This document shows positions 1-8,656 of a DNA stretch of 32,322 bases, piece after piece (position 1 is the first letter of the stretch; the number at the start of each line of letters is the position of its first letter). This stretch comes from an uncultured Anderseniella sp. (GTDB lineage Bacteria > Pseudomonadota > Alphaproteobacteria > Rhizobiales > Aestuariivirgaceae), in assembly GCA_938039915.1 (NCBI GenBank), contig CALHUA010000026.1:1-32322 (forward strand). Direction: 5' to 3'. The notes beneath the pieces were generated by a model. That model searched no databases. It saw only the letters and a program-made list of their open reading frames with translations, and was not told where the DNA came from. Both the position numbers and the translations under genes were made by a program.

Positions 1-1090
1 GGTGTACATTGCCGAATTCCGCATATTTTACAGGAAGGTCGCGATAGGACTTCAGACCATGCTTGAATATCTGCACGTGACCGGGACAATTCATCGGTTT
101 GATCGCAAACACACGGTCGTCTTCCGTCTGGGTGACGAACATGTTTTCCCGGTACCAGTCCCAGTGGCCGGATGTCTCCCACAGGGCTTTATCCAGGATT
201 TCCGGCGCATTGACCTCTTCATAGCCTTGCGCATCGAGCCGGCGCCGCATGTAGTTCACCAGGTTCTGGAACATGCGCCAGCCCTTGGCATGCCAGAAAA
301 CAACACCGGGGCCCTCTTCCTGGAAATGAAACAGGTCCATTTCACGACCCAGCTTGCGGTGGTCGCGCTTTTCGGCCTCCTCCAGCATCATCAGGTAGTT
401 GTCGAGATCGGCCTGGGAGGCCCACGCCGTACCGTAAATGCGCGTCAGCATCTCGTTGTCGCTGTCACCGCGCCAGTAGGCACCAGCCACCTTCATCAGC
501 TTGAAGGCAGTCCCGATCTGGCCGGTGGACGCCATGTGCGGGCCGCGGCATAAATCAAACCAGTCCCCCTGGTAGTAGATTTTCAGTTCTTCCTCGTCGG
601 GGATCGCGTCTACCAGTTCGACCTTGTAGGCCTCGCCCTTGTCCTGGAACACCTGCTTGACCTTGTCGCGCGGCCAGACTTCCTTGGTGAACGGCTTGTT
701 GCGCTGGATGATCTCGCGCATCTTCTTCTCGATGACCGGCAGGTCTTCCGTCGTGAACGGCTGATTGCGCTTGAAGTCATAGAAGAAGCCGTTTTCGATG
801 ACCGGCCCGATGGTAACCTGTGTCCCCGGCCACAGTTCCTGCACAGCTTCCGCCATCACGTGGGCGGCATCATGCCGGATCAGCTCCAGCGCATCGGCAT
901 CGTCACGCGTGATAATCTTGAATTCTGCGTCCGCATCAATCGGGTCAGACAGGTCGGCAAGCGCCCCGTCCAGCATGATCGCCACCGCCTTTTTCTGCAG
1001 CGACTTGGCAATCGAACCGGCAACATCGCGCCCGCTTGTGCCTGCCTCGAACTGGCGCACGGATCCATCAGGAAATGTAAGGGAAATCAT
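1..1090 (-). CDS. thrS: Threonine--tRNA ligase, 3' part runs off the left edge of the window
   Basis: Reverse-strand translation from ATG at 1090 gives [42 protein letters not shown]...[30 protein letters not shown]...[26 protein letters not shown]...[23 protein letters not shown], a typical ThrRS with TGS and catalytic domains. No stop codon before base 1. Confidence 0.97.
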   Translation of the reverse strand, partial: MISLTFPDGSVRQFEAGTSGRDVAGSIAKSLQKKAVAIMLDGALADLSDPIDADAEFKIITRDDADALELIRHDAAHVMAEAVQELWPGTQVTIGPVIENGFFYDFKRNQPFTTEDLPVIEKKMREIIQRNKPFTKEVWPRDKVKQVFQDKGEAYKVELVDAIPDEEELKIYYQGDWFDLCRGPHMASTGQIGTAFKLMKVAGAYWRGDSDNEMLTRIYGTAWASQADLDNYLMMLEEAEKRDHRKLGREMDLFHFQEEGPGVVFWHAKGWRMFQNLVNYMRRRLDAQGYEEVNAPEILDKALWETSGHWDWYRENMFVTQTEDDRVFAIKPMNCPGHVQIFKHGLKSYRDLPVKYAEFGNVH

Positions 1091-1186
1091 TGTCGTCACC
1101 TCTTGCTCACTCTCTGCATACAAACGCAGGTAAGCTGACTAATTGTGGTTTGGTTGCGCGCTGCCTCTTTGCACGCAATGGGCAAC

Positions 1187-1510
1187 TTATTGCCCGTTAT
1201 CGGCCCGCTTCGTCAAGCGGGCATAGTGCCAGACCTTCAGTCCGGCCCGCTCGATCTTGTCTGGCACCGGGTCATGGCCGCTCGTGCCCCAAGGATTGCA
1301 GCGGGCAATCCTGAACAATCCCAGCCAGAATCCCGCCCATGCCCCATGGGCGGATATCGCCTCCATGGCGTAGCTGGAACAGGTCGGCAGGTGCCGGCAG
1401 GTGCGGCCGAAAAAATACGACAGGGTGAGCTGGTATCCGCGAATCAGGACCAGCATCACCGAAGCCGCAAGGCCCTGTCGCGGCTTTGCTGGAAATGGTC
1501 GGTCTTTCAA
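1187..1510 (-). CDS. yidD: Membrane protein insertion efficiency factor YidD
   Basis: 107 aa; LIRGYQLTLSYFFGRTCRHLPTCSSYAMEAISAHGAWAGFWLGLFRIARCNPWGTSGHDPVP matches the YidD family (CRxxPTCSxYA...RCxPWxxGGxDPVP type). Confidence 0.95.
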   Translation of the reverse strand: MKDRPFPAKPRQGLAASVMLVLIRGYQLTLSYFFGRTCRHLPTCSSYAMEAISAHGAWAGFWLGLFRIARCNPWGTSGHDPVPDKIERAGLKVWHYARLTKRADNGQ

Positions 1511-1576
1511 TCTATTGCTCCATGTACGGACGCTAATCTGGCGTAAAGCCTACACCAACTCATATGGGGATCCACC

Positions 1577-3121
1577 ATGCCTGAAAACAAACCCAATATT
1601 GTCCTCATCATGGTTGATCAGCTGTCCGCCCTGTTCCTGTCGTCTTACGGGCACCCGGTCGTCAAGACACCCAACATCGACCGGCTGGCGAAAGACGGCG
1701 TGGTGTTTGAGAATTTCTACTCACCAAGTCCGCTGTGTGCACCGGCGCGCGCTGCAATGATGTCCGGGCAGTTGCCGTCGCGCAACCGGGTCTATGACAA
1801 CGCAGCCGAGTTTGCATCGCAGATCCCGAGCTTTGCGCACTATCTCAGGCTGGAAGGCTATCGCACGTGCCTGTCCGGCAAGATGCATTTTGTCGGTCCC
1901 GATCAGTTGCACGGCTTCGAAGAACGCCTGACAACGGACATCTACCCGGCAGATTTCGGCTGGACGCCCGACTGGCGCAAACCTCAGGAACGCGTGGACT
2001 GGTGGTATCATAACCTGCTGTCGGTCAAGCAGGCGGGCATTGCAGAACAGACAAACCAGCTTGAATATGACGATGAGGTGGGGTTTCAGGCCTGCCGGCG
2101 CATATATGATTACGCCCGAAATCCGGAGCAGCGCCCGTTCTGCCTCGTCGCCTCATTCACCCATCCGCATGACCCCTACGCTGCCCGGGCGAAATACTGG
2201 AACCTGTATTCAGACGATGACATTGATGCCCCGGCAACCCCGGCATTTTCCTATGACGACATGGACCCGCACAGCCAGCGGCTGTGGAAGGTCTCCGCCA
2301 TGGATGATTACGACATCTCAGACCAGGATATCCGCAATGCCCGGCGCGCCTACTATGCCAACGTATCCTACCTGGACGATCACGTGGGCAGGATACTGGA
2401 CACCCTTGATGACTGCGGGTTGAAGGATGACACCATCATCATGTTCACATCCGACCATGGCGACATGCTGGGTGAGCGCGGCCTGTGGTACAAGATGAGC
2501 TTCATGGAGCATTCCGCCCGGGTGCCGCTGATTGTGCATGCGCCAGGTCGCTACGACGCGCGCCGGGTCACGCAACCGACCTCATTGCTGGATATCGTGC
2601 CGACCCTGAGCGATATTGCCGGGCGTCAAGACCATGCTGCCACGCTGGACGGACACTCGCTCCTGCCCCTGCTGCAAGGCGGCGCGGAAAACCCAGATCA
2701 TGCCATATATGCCGAATTGACGGCGGAAGGCTGCCTGGCCCCGCTATTCATGATCCGGCAGGGAAACTGGAAATACACCGCATCCCGTCCCGACCCGGAC
2801 CAGCTGTTCGACCTTGACGCAGATCCGAACGAAATGACCAATCTTGCAGACGATCCCGATCATGCCGCAGTCATCAGGAAATTCCGCTCCATGGCGGCGG
2901 CGCGCTGGAACCCGTCAAAGCTGGAAGCCGAAATCAAGGAAAGCCAGCTGGTGCGGCTTGCCGTGTGGCAGGCGCTGCGCAAAGGCAACTGGTATCCGTG
3001 GGACTACCAGCCATTGCGTGCTGCATCGGAACAGTACATGCGCAATCACAAGGACCTGAACGTGCTGGAAAAGACCTCAAGGTTTCCGCCACCGCCGCAG
3101 CCTGAGAAAAAACAAGGGTGA
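1577..3121 (+). CDS. betC: Choline-sulfatase (type I sulfatase)
   Basis: 514 aa; NIVLIMVDQ start, CAPAR (CxPxR formylglycine motif), SDHGDMLGERGLWYKMSFMEHSARVPLI, and a choline-sulfatase-type C-terminus (LVRLAVWQALRKGNWYPWDYQPLRAASEQYMRNHKDLNVLEKTSRFP). Confidence 0.9.
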   Translation: MPENKPNIVLIMVDQLSALFLSSYGHPVVKTPNIDRLAKDGVVFENFYSPSPLCAPARAAMMSGQLPSRNRVYDNAAEFASQIPSFAHYLRLEGYRTCLSGKMHFVGPDQLHGFEERLTTDIYPADFGWTPDWRKPQERVDWWYHNLLSVKQAGIAEQTNQLEYDDEVGFQACRRIYDYARNPEQRPFCLVASFTHPHDPYAARAKYWNLYSDDDIDAPATPAFSYDDMDPHSQRLWKVSAMDDYDISDQDIRNARRAYYANVSYLDDHVGRILDTLDDCGLKDDTIIMFTSDHGDMLGERGLWYKMSFMEHSARVPLIVHAPGRYDARRVTQPTSLLDIVPTLSDIAGRQDHAATLDGHSLLPLLQGGAENPDHAIYAELTAEGCLAPLFMIRQGNWKYTASRPDPDQLFDLDADPNEMTNLADDPDHAAVIRKFRSMAAARWNPSKLEAEIKESQLVRLAVWQALRKGNWYPWDYQPLRAASEQYMRNHKDLNVLEKTSRFPPPPQPEKKQG

Positions 3122-3125
3122 AAAA

Positions 3126-3581
3126 TCAGGCCGTTTGGACCGCGTCTTCACCCTGTTTGCCTTCCGCCATGTCAAGCGCACTGCACACGGCATCGAAAGT
3201 CAAAAGGGTCGACGCGTGGCGCGCCTTGAAATCACGCACTGGCGACAATGCTTCAAGTTCAGACCATTTGCCGTCGGGAGCCGGCCCATTGTTCTTGAGC
3301 ATGTCGTACATCTGGTCGCGAACTGCGCGCAACTCGTCCGGACTTGAGCCGACAACATGATGTGCCAGAATGGACGATGATGCCTGGCCCAACGCACACG
3401 CCTTCACATCGTGGGCGAAGTCGGACACCACACCATCATCAAGCATGATATCAACCGTCACCTTGGACCCGCACAACTTCGAGTGGGCAACAGCGCTGCC
3501 CTGCGGTGCGGGTAACCTGCCCAGCCGGGGAATATCAGCTGCAAACCCCAGTATCTGCTTGTTATAGACGTCGTTTATCAT
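3126..3581 (-). CDS. NifU/IscU-like iron-sulfur cluster assembly scaffold protein
   Basis: From internal ATG (3581): MINDVYNKQILGFAADIPRLGRL...CGSKVTVDIMLDDGVVSDFAHDVKACALGQASSSILAHHVVG; IscU/NifU_N-like cysteine positions. The longer ORF start at 3698 is less likely. Confidence 0.85.
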   Translation of the reverse strand: MINDVYNKQILGFAADIPRLGRLPAPQGSAVAHSKLCGSKVTVDIMLDDGVVSDFAHDVKACALGQASSSILAHHVVGSSPDELRAVRDQMYDMLKNNGPAPDGKWSELEALSPVRDFKARHASTLLTFDAVCSALDMAEGKQGEDAVQTA

Positions 3582-3755
3582 GGCAGCCCCAATATGGGTC
3601 GAACTTGCTTGTATTACCAGTCTCATTCGACCATATGCTGTTCGCAGGGAACGATTATGTGAGACCGCCGGTGTAATCTCCCTTTTGGATTCCGGCAAAG
3701 CTTATGCTAAGACCAGACCCTGAATTCAGATTTTTGGCTTTTTGCTGAAAAACGA

Positions 3756-4472
3756 GTGAACCCAAACACGCAACACAGCGTTAAATCAACGAATTTAGCC
3801 CTGAAATTTCAAGACTCTATAGAGGCCATAATGGACGCTGTCGTTAAACATACAGATGCCGTAAAGCCCAATATCGGGTCTGGCCCGACCGTTGAAAAGC
3901 CGAACGAAGAAGAAGCACTGGCTGCCGTTCGTACGCTGATTGCATGGGCCGGTGATGATCCGGACCGCGAGGGGCTGCTGGATACGCCAAAGCGGGTCCT
4001 CAAGGCATATGGCGAATTGTTCTCCGGTTACCAGGCGGACGGTCGCGATGCATTGCAGCGGACCTTCGAGGACGTCGGCGGATATGACGACATCGTACTG
4101 GTGCGAAATATTGAGTTCTTCTCACATTGCGAACACCACATGGTGCCGTTCCAGGGCCATGTTCACATTGCCTATCTGCCGACCAACGGTGTCGTCGGAC
4201 TGTCAAAGCTGGCCAGAGTGGTGGAAGTTTTTTCGCGTCGTTTGCAGACGCAGGAAAACCTCACCGCCCAGATCGTGCATGCCATCGACTCACAACTGGA
4301 TGCCCGCGGTGTTGCCGTCATGGTCGAAGCTGTACATAACTGCATGACCATGCGCGGCGTGCAGAAGCGTGACGCCTCAACACTGACCACCCGGTTTACC
4401 GGTGATTTCAAGTCGGTGCCGGCTCTGCAGGCACGCTTCATGGAAATGGTTCGATACCGCCAGCCCGACTGA
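3756..4472 (+). CDS. folE: GTP cyclohydrolase I
   Basis: [32 protein letters not shown]...[25 protein letters not shown]...[29 protein letters not shown] signatures. Start may instead be ATG at 3831. Confidence 0.97.
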   Translation: MNPNTQHSVKSTNLALKFQDSIEAIMDAVVKHTDAVKPNIGSGPTVEKPNEEEALAAVRTLIAWAGDDPDREGLLDTPKRVLKAYGELFSGYQADGRDALQRTFEDVGGYDDIVLVRNIEFFSHCEHHMVPFQGHVHIAYLPTNGVVGLSKLARVVEVFSRRLQTQENLTAQIVHAIDSQLDARGVAVMVEAVHNCMTMRGVQKRDASTLTTRFTGDFKSVPALQARFMEMVRYRQPD

Positions 4473-4500
4473 TACTGCCATCAACTGCAGGGAAATCCAT

Positions 4501-4944
4501 TTGACTGATACGCTGTTTCCCCTTCCCTCCACCATTGATGATATCGAGGAAGGCAGCGCATTTGCGCCGCGCTTTGATGACGCCGGGCTGATCCCCGCAA
4601 TGGCAATTGATGCACAGACCAATGCGCCGTTGATGTTCGCCTACATGAACAGGGAAAGCCTCGCTCTCAGCCTAGAAACCGGGTTGGCGCATTATTATTC
4701 GCGGTCGCGCCAGTCCTTGTGGAAGAAGGGCGAAACGTCCGGGCAATTGCAGCACATAGACCGCATTCGAACAGATTGTGATCAGGACATCCTGGTGCTG
4801 GAGGTTCGTGTTGAAGGTGATGGCGCGGCGTGCCACACCGGGCGGGCCACCTGTTTCTACAGGCAGGTCAATTCAGACAGAAGTCTGACGACAATCGACA
4901 ATGTCAGAAAAATAGATCCGGAAGCGACATACGGCAAGAAATAA
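4501..4944 (+). CDS. hisI: Phosphoribosyl-AMP cyclohydrolase
   Basis: [70 protein letters not shown]...[11 protein letters not shown] is diagnostic for HisI. Probable TTG start at 4501; the ORF is open from 4402 but that overlaps folE. Confidence 0.94.
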   Translation: MTDTLFPLPSTIDDIEEGSAFAPRFDDAGLIPAMAIDAQTNAPLMFAYMNRESLALSLETGLAHYYSRSRQSLWKKGETSGQLQHIDRIRTDCDQDILVLEVRVEGDGAACHTGRATCFYRQVNSDRSLTTIDNVRKIDPEATYGKK

Positions 4945-4957
4945 GCTGCCGTGTCTA

Positions 4958-5219
4958 GAGTCCTTCACCCTTAAATAGAAGCGTTTGATGGTACCAAATC
5001 AGTTCACTCGGCTAGGCGCAAAGCGAAGCGCGATGTGGTGCATCGGGCAAGCTTTGCAACGACGCCGATGGACTGATTTGGTCCACCGAAGGCCTATTTT
5101 CTGCGCCCGCTGGACTGCGTTACGTCTCCCTTGTGGTCAACCAGACCACGGCGGGAGCCGTGCCTTGCCAGCAAACGCAGAAAATCGGTCAAACGATTCT
5201 ATTTAAGGGTGAAGGACTC
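4958..5219. mobile_element. MITE-like structured repeat element, 31-bp terminal inverted repeats flanked by TA
   Basis: Left arm 4958-4988 GAGTCCTTCACCCTTAAATAGAAGCGTTTGA and right arm 5189-5219 TCAAACGATTCTATTTAAGGGTGAAGGACTC are inverse complements with one mismatch. TA lies on both sides (4956-4957 and 5220-5221). Inner inverted repeats at 4993-5003/5072-5082 (ACCAAATCAGT/ACTGATTTGGT) and 5096-5105/5176-5185 (ATTTTCTGCG/CGCAGAAAAT). No credible CDS inside. Confidence 0.75.
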
Positions 5220-5743
5220 TAAGCCGAGGTACGGACCTCTTCATATTCAGGTGTCGGCGGCACAGCATCTGATGCTTCAGGCTCTGCCTGTTTCGACGCA
5301 GCAGACTTGGCGGCAGCAGTTTGCGGTTTGTCAGGTTTTGCCTCGTCTTCTTCGGTCAGGGCATGCAACAGCAGGTCATGCAGGTCAGCAAGCGTAATCA
5401 TTCCCTTGATCTCACCGTTTTCTGTGACCAGCACAAATTCCGATGCGGTGTTGTTCAGCAACTCCATGACCTGGATAATCTGCGTTGTGGTTTCACATGC
5501 CGGAACCAGATCGCGGACCAGATCACTGGCAACCATCTGCATCACTGACGATCCGAGCCTGCCGGACGCATTGATGATGTCCTTCTGCGACAGGGTTCCC
5601 TTGACTTCACCATACTCACTTAGGATGACCGTTCCGGGAGCCTGACACGACAGCAGGTATTCACACACATCCACGATCTTGGTGGATTGGACAATTGCCG
5701 GAACACCGCGCCCGTACTGTTCAATAATGTCCGCGGCATTCAT
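5219..5743 (-). CDS. CBS-domain-pair protein
   Basis: 174 aa; VDVCEYLLSCQAPGTVILSEYGEVKGTLSQKDIINA and ETTTQIIQVMELLNNTASEFVLVTENGEIKGMITLADLHDLLLHAL are two CBS motifs. Confidence 0.85.
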   Translation of the reverse strand: MNAADIIEQYGRGVPAIVQSTKIVDVCEYLLSCQAPGTVILSEYGEVKGTLSQKDIINASGRLGSSVMQMVASDLVRDLVPACETTTQIIQVMELLNNTASEFVLVTENGEIKGMITLADLHDLLLHALTEEDEAKPDKPQTAAAKSAASKQAEPEASDAVPPTPEYEEVRTSA

Positions 5744-5767
5744 CGCAGGTGCATACCTTTTTCGCGC

Positions 5768-5790
5768 AAAAAACGGGGCTCAAAAGCCCG
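5768..5790 (-). terminator. Intrinsic-terminator-like hairpin with T6 (minus strand)
   Basis: Minus strand reads CGGGCTTTTGAGCCCCGTTTTTTG: stem GGGCT/AGCCC, 4-nt loop, then a T6 run. It lies between the rhomboid stop and the CBS start. Confidence 0.45.
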
Positions 5791-5949
5791 ATGCAGGATT
5801 ATTGGCACAAAACCCTTAATCAGATGTTTCCCAAACGGCTCGTATCTGTTTCAGTTGCAATTTGGATGAAAACTGCTTCAGAAAATAATCCCTATCGATC
5901 TCAATGAGATAGACCGGCACGTCTGCACATGGCTGCAACATAGTTCCGA

Positions 5950-6735
5950 TCAGGTCCGTCTGGCCGGATCGAGCCACCCGAACACCAGCAATCCGGTCAG
6001 AAACCCGCCCAGATGAGCCTCCCAGGCAATACGGGCATCGCCCATCAGGCCTGATGATGCCGTGAACATGTCGACACCAAACCAGATCGCCATGAAGACA
6101 ACCGCTGATTTGTTGGTGAAAAGCCGCAGCAGGGGTTCCGGAGGCACCATGCTGAGATCCTTGCGCAAGCTGGACATCAATGTCCCGCCATGGGCAAAAA
6201 TCAGCCGCACGGCCACAGCCATCTGACCTGCAATGGCACCCGATGCGCCAACGAGTATGGCTCCTGTCCCCCAGTTCATGACCATGGAAAATGCAGCTGC
6301 AACGCCTGCGGCCAGCATCGAAAGACCGATGAACCGGGCCGCTCCCAGCCGTCTTGCTGCAACTGATCCGAATGCCAGCATCCAGACCATGTTCATGATG
6401 AGATGCGTCCAGCTTCCGTGTAACAGTGCATATGAGAAGAAAGAGGTCACCCGGGCAGTTTCGCCCCCGGGCAGCAACTGGCCGCCGAATTCCGTCAGCG
6501 TCTGAAAGCGTGCCGGAATGAATGCCAGTGTCAGAACGGCACGGTTGTAGGTTTCACTGCCGACAAGCTGCAAACCGACGTGAACGACCAGCATGACCCC
6601 TGCCAGCAGCAACACCACACCCGGCGCGTTGATGACAGGTGGCTGTGTGCGCTGAAGCTTCATCGCTTCAAACTCATCACGTGTCAGCCGACCCTCTTCA
6701 ATTGGCCGGTTTTCGGGCGATTTCTCGTCATTCAT
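5950..6735 (-). CDS. Rhomboid family intramembrane serine protease
   Basis: From ATG 6735 (MNDEKSPENRP...; ORF open to 6768). Multiple TM segments, HGSWTHLIMNMVWMLAFG, GASGAIAGQMAVA (catalytic GxSG) and EAHLGGFLTGLL (His motif). Confidence 0.92.
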   Translation of the reverse strand: MNDEKSPENRPIEEGRLTRDEFEAMKLQRTQPPVINAPGVVLLLAGVMLVVHVGLQLVGSETYNRAVLTLAFIPARFQTLTEFGGQLLPGGETARVTSFFSYALLHGSWTHLIMNMVWMLAFGSVAARRLGAARFIGLSMLAAGVAAAFSMVMNWGTGAILVGASGAIAGQMAVAVRLIFAHGGTLMSSLRKDLSMVPPEPLLRLFTNKSAVVFMAIWFGVDMFTASSGLMGDARIAWEAHLGGFLTGLLVFGWLDPARRT

Positions 6736-6833
6736 GGAATTGCCTGTGTTTTTTCTTCTGTCTGGCACGGTGCCTGCAAAGACGGGTCAACAGCGTTCAG
6801 CTTTGAAACAACGACGAGATACCAGTCAGGCAG

Positions 6834-7487
6834 GTGACATTTATGTCAGGCACGAACCAAATTTTCAACAACGTCTCTGATAACACGGTTATGCACCCGA
6901 CCAGCCGCAAGTTGCTGCGCATCTGGGAACGGATCAGAGGTGAAGAAGCCGCACCATTGAGAACCGACATCACCATGCGCGATCTGGTCGCCATTGTGCC
7001 GTGGACATGCATATTAGCACGTGATCCGCACAAAATGTCTTATATGTACCGGCTGGCAGGTTCTGCCGTGTGCGACACAATCGGCCGCCAGCTGACAGGT
7101 ACCACTGCATTCGAGGACTGGTCAAACTTTGACCGTGAAACCATCGTTCGCGGCCTGGATACGGTTGTCGGCATGAAGCAGCCGTGCGTCGGCCGGTTTC
7201 TTGCCCACTCCTTTGGCGGCCGTGAGGTTGGGTTCGAGTTGGTTGCTGTCCCGGTCATTTCCGCAAACGGCAGGGATATTCACGCCCTTACAACCATCGC
7301 ACCGTTCAGGGACGCACGAGGTGTAACACCAGATCCCCTGATAAAATTCAAGGTGCGCAAAATTCGTGTTTTGTGGAGTGACCAGTTGCCCGGCAAACCG
7401 GTTTGCACACCGGTGTCCAGCAGTGATGAGGTCCGGCGCATCAATTCGAGCTTTCTACGTGTCATTGAAGGCGGCAAGACCGGGTAG
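6834..7487 (+). CDS. PAS domain-containing protein (PAS_5-like family)
   Basis: 217 aa; LLRIWERIRGEEAAPLRTDITMRDLVAIVPWTCILARD...YRLAGSAVCDTIGRQLTGTTAFEDW...ELVAVPVISANGRDIHALTTIAPF resembles alphaproteobacterial PAS_5 proteins. Confidence 0.75.
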   Translation: MTFMSGTNQIFNNVSDNTVMHPTSRKLLRIWERIRGEEAAPLRTDITMRDLVAIVPWTCILARDPHKMSYMYRLAGSAVCDTIGRQLTGTTAFEDWSNFDRETIVRGLDTVVGMKQPCVGRFLAHSFGGREVGFELVAVPVISANGRDIHALTTIAPFRDARGVTPDPLIKFKVRKIRVLWSDQLPGKPVCTPVSSSDEVRRINSSFLRVIEGGKTG

Positions 7488-7769
7488 GTCAGGATGGCTT
7501 TGCCTGAATCGGCCAAAACCCGAAAAAATCAGCCCGTTTCGAAGTGATCGAGCGGCCTGACAGGGGGGGGTCGAACCCGCGCTGTTGCAGTACCGCGCCA
7601 AATGGCACCGCGCAGCTTTACAATCGCTCTGCAAGTGCACTTTTACGAAATACTGGCATGCGGGTAATTTTATCCGTTGTTAAGGCCGCATTTACGTGAA
7701 CACGCTTAAAATCCCATCTGAGATGAGAGAATTATCGGTCGATTTCTCGAAAAAACCTTCAATGGCGCC

Positions 7770-8381
7770 TTGCAGAGGACTGTCAACGTGAATGCAAATT
7801 CAGTAACCGCTGATTCAAACAAATCAGCAACGTCATCCGGTACCAGCAAAAGGATCATCTTCGGCCGCTTCATGCTGCCTGATATGAACGAGTATCCCTG
7901 CCAGGTATCCAGCATCGATGCAGATGGCGCGAAACTGCTGAGTGACCATACCGTCGAGCCAGGCACCCCGATCATAGCCTATCTCGATGATATCGGCCGG
8001 GTGGACGGCAAGATGGAAGAAGCCGTCGAAGATGGCTTTTATGTTTCGTTCAATCTCACCGGCAGGCGTCGCGAGCGCATGGAACGCCGCCTTGAGTGGT
8101 TCGAAACATCAGACCCGGAAGAACGCCGGGATGACCGGTTTGCTCCAAAGGACTCAGCCTCCCAGATTACGCTGAACGATGGTCGTGAGTATCCGTGTGA
8201 AGTGATCGACATCTCTGTCTCAGGCGCATCGATCAAGACCAGTGTGCTGCCAAGCATCGGCACTTACCTTTCGCTGGGCAGAATGCGCGGCCGTGTGGTG
8301 CGTTTTACAGCGGACGGTATCGCCATTGAATTCATGAGCCAGCTGGAACCGGCAAATTTGGCCGATCACGCCGTGCTCTAG
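7770..8381 (+). CDS. Tandem PilZ domain protein (putative c-di-GMP receptor)
   Basis: 203 aa; two related halves, KRIIFGRFMLPDMNEYPCQVSSIDADGAKL... and RRDDRFAPKDSASQITLNDGREYPCEVIDISVSGASIKTS...RVVRFTADGIAIEF; RxxxR and D/NxSxxG-type motifs. Start codon uncertain (TTG 7770 or GTG 7788). Confidence 0.8.
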   Translation: MQRTVNVNANSVTADSNKSATSSGTSKRIIFGRFMLPDMNEYPCQVSSIDADGAKLLSDHTVEPGTPIIAYLDDIGRVDGKMEEAVEDGFYVSFNLTGRRRERMERRLEWFETSDPEERRDDRFAPKDSASQITLNDGREYPCEVIDISVSGASIKTSVLPSIGTYLSLGRMRGRVVRFTADGIAIEFMSQLEPANLADHAVL

Positions 8382-8444
8382 ATCAGGTATTGGGATCCTC
8401 CGAACCCATATTGCCGTAGACACCAGTCACTTTACGTATTCTTC

Positions 8445-8481
8445 AAAACCCGCTGAAGCGCATCGCTTCAGCGGGTTTTTT
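8445..8481. terminator. Strong bidirectional intrinsic terminator
   Basis: AAAACCCGCTGAAGCG-CAT-CGCTTCAGCGGGTTTTTT: 16-bp perfect stem including the A/T tracts, 3-nt loop, downstream of the PilZ gene. Confidence 0.93.
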
Positions 8482-8656
8482 CAGGCCTCCAGGAATGACC
8501 AACCATCCGGCGTTGACACCGTAACAGCCCGGCTGAGCATCCGTTAGCAACTGCTTCATGATTAACGAATTTCACGCTGAACGATTCAAATCTGGCACAT
8601 CTGTTTAGCTGAATCTCAAGTCCCGTCCGGTAGCTTCTGTCCAACAACAAAAAAGG

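Noticed and set aside
2-553. 183-aa ORF on the plus strand
   Set aside because: Antisense to thrS, which translates as a canonical threonyl-tRNA synthetase on the minus strand.
4985-5397. Small plus-strand ORFs (73 aa and 88 aa) inside or overlapping the structured element
   Set aside because: They cross the inverted repeats and the antisense of the CBS gene; no transposase or other protein motif, so the element is treated as non-coding.
7557-7640. Possible functional tRNA gene on the minus strand
   Set aside because: A T-arm-like motif is present but no 7-bp acceptor stem, D-arm or CCA at correct spacing could be found. Kept only as a weak remnant or structured-RNA observation.
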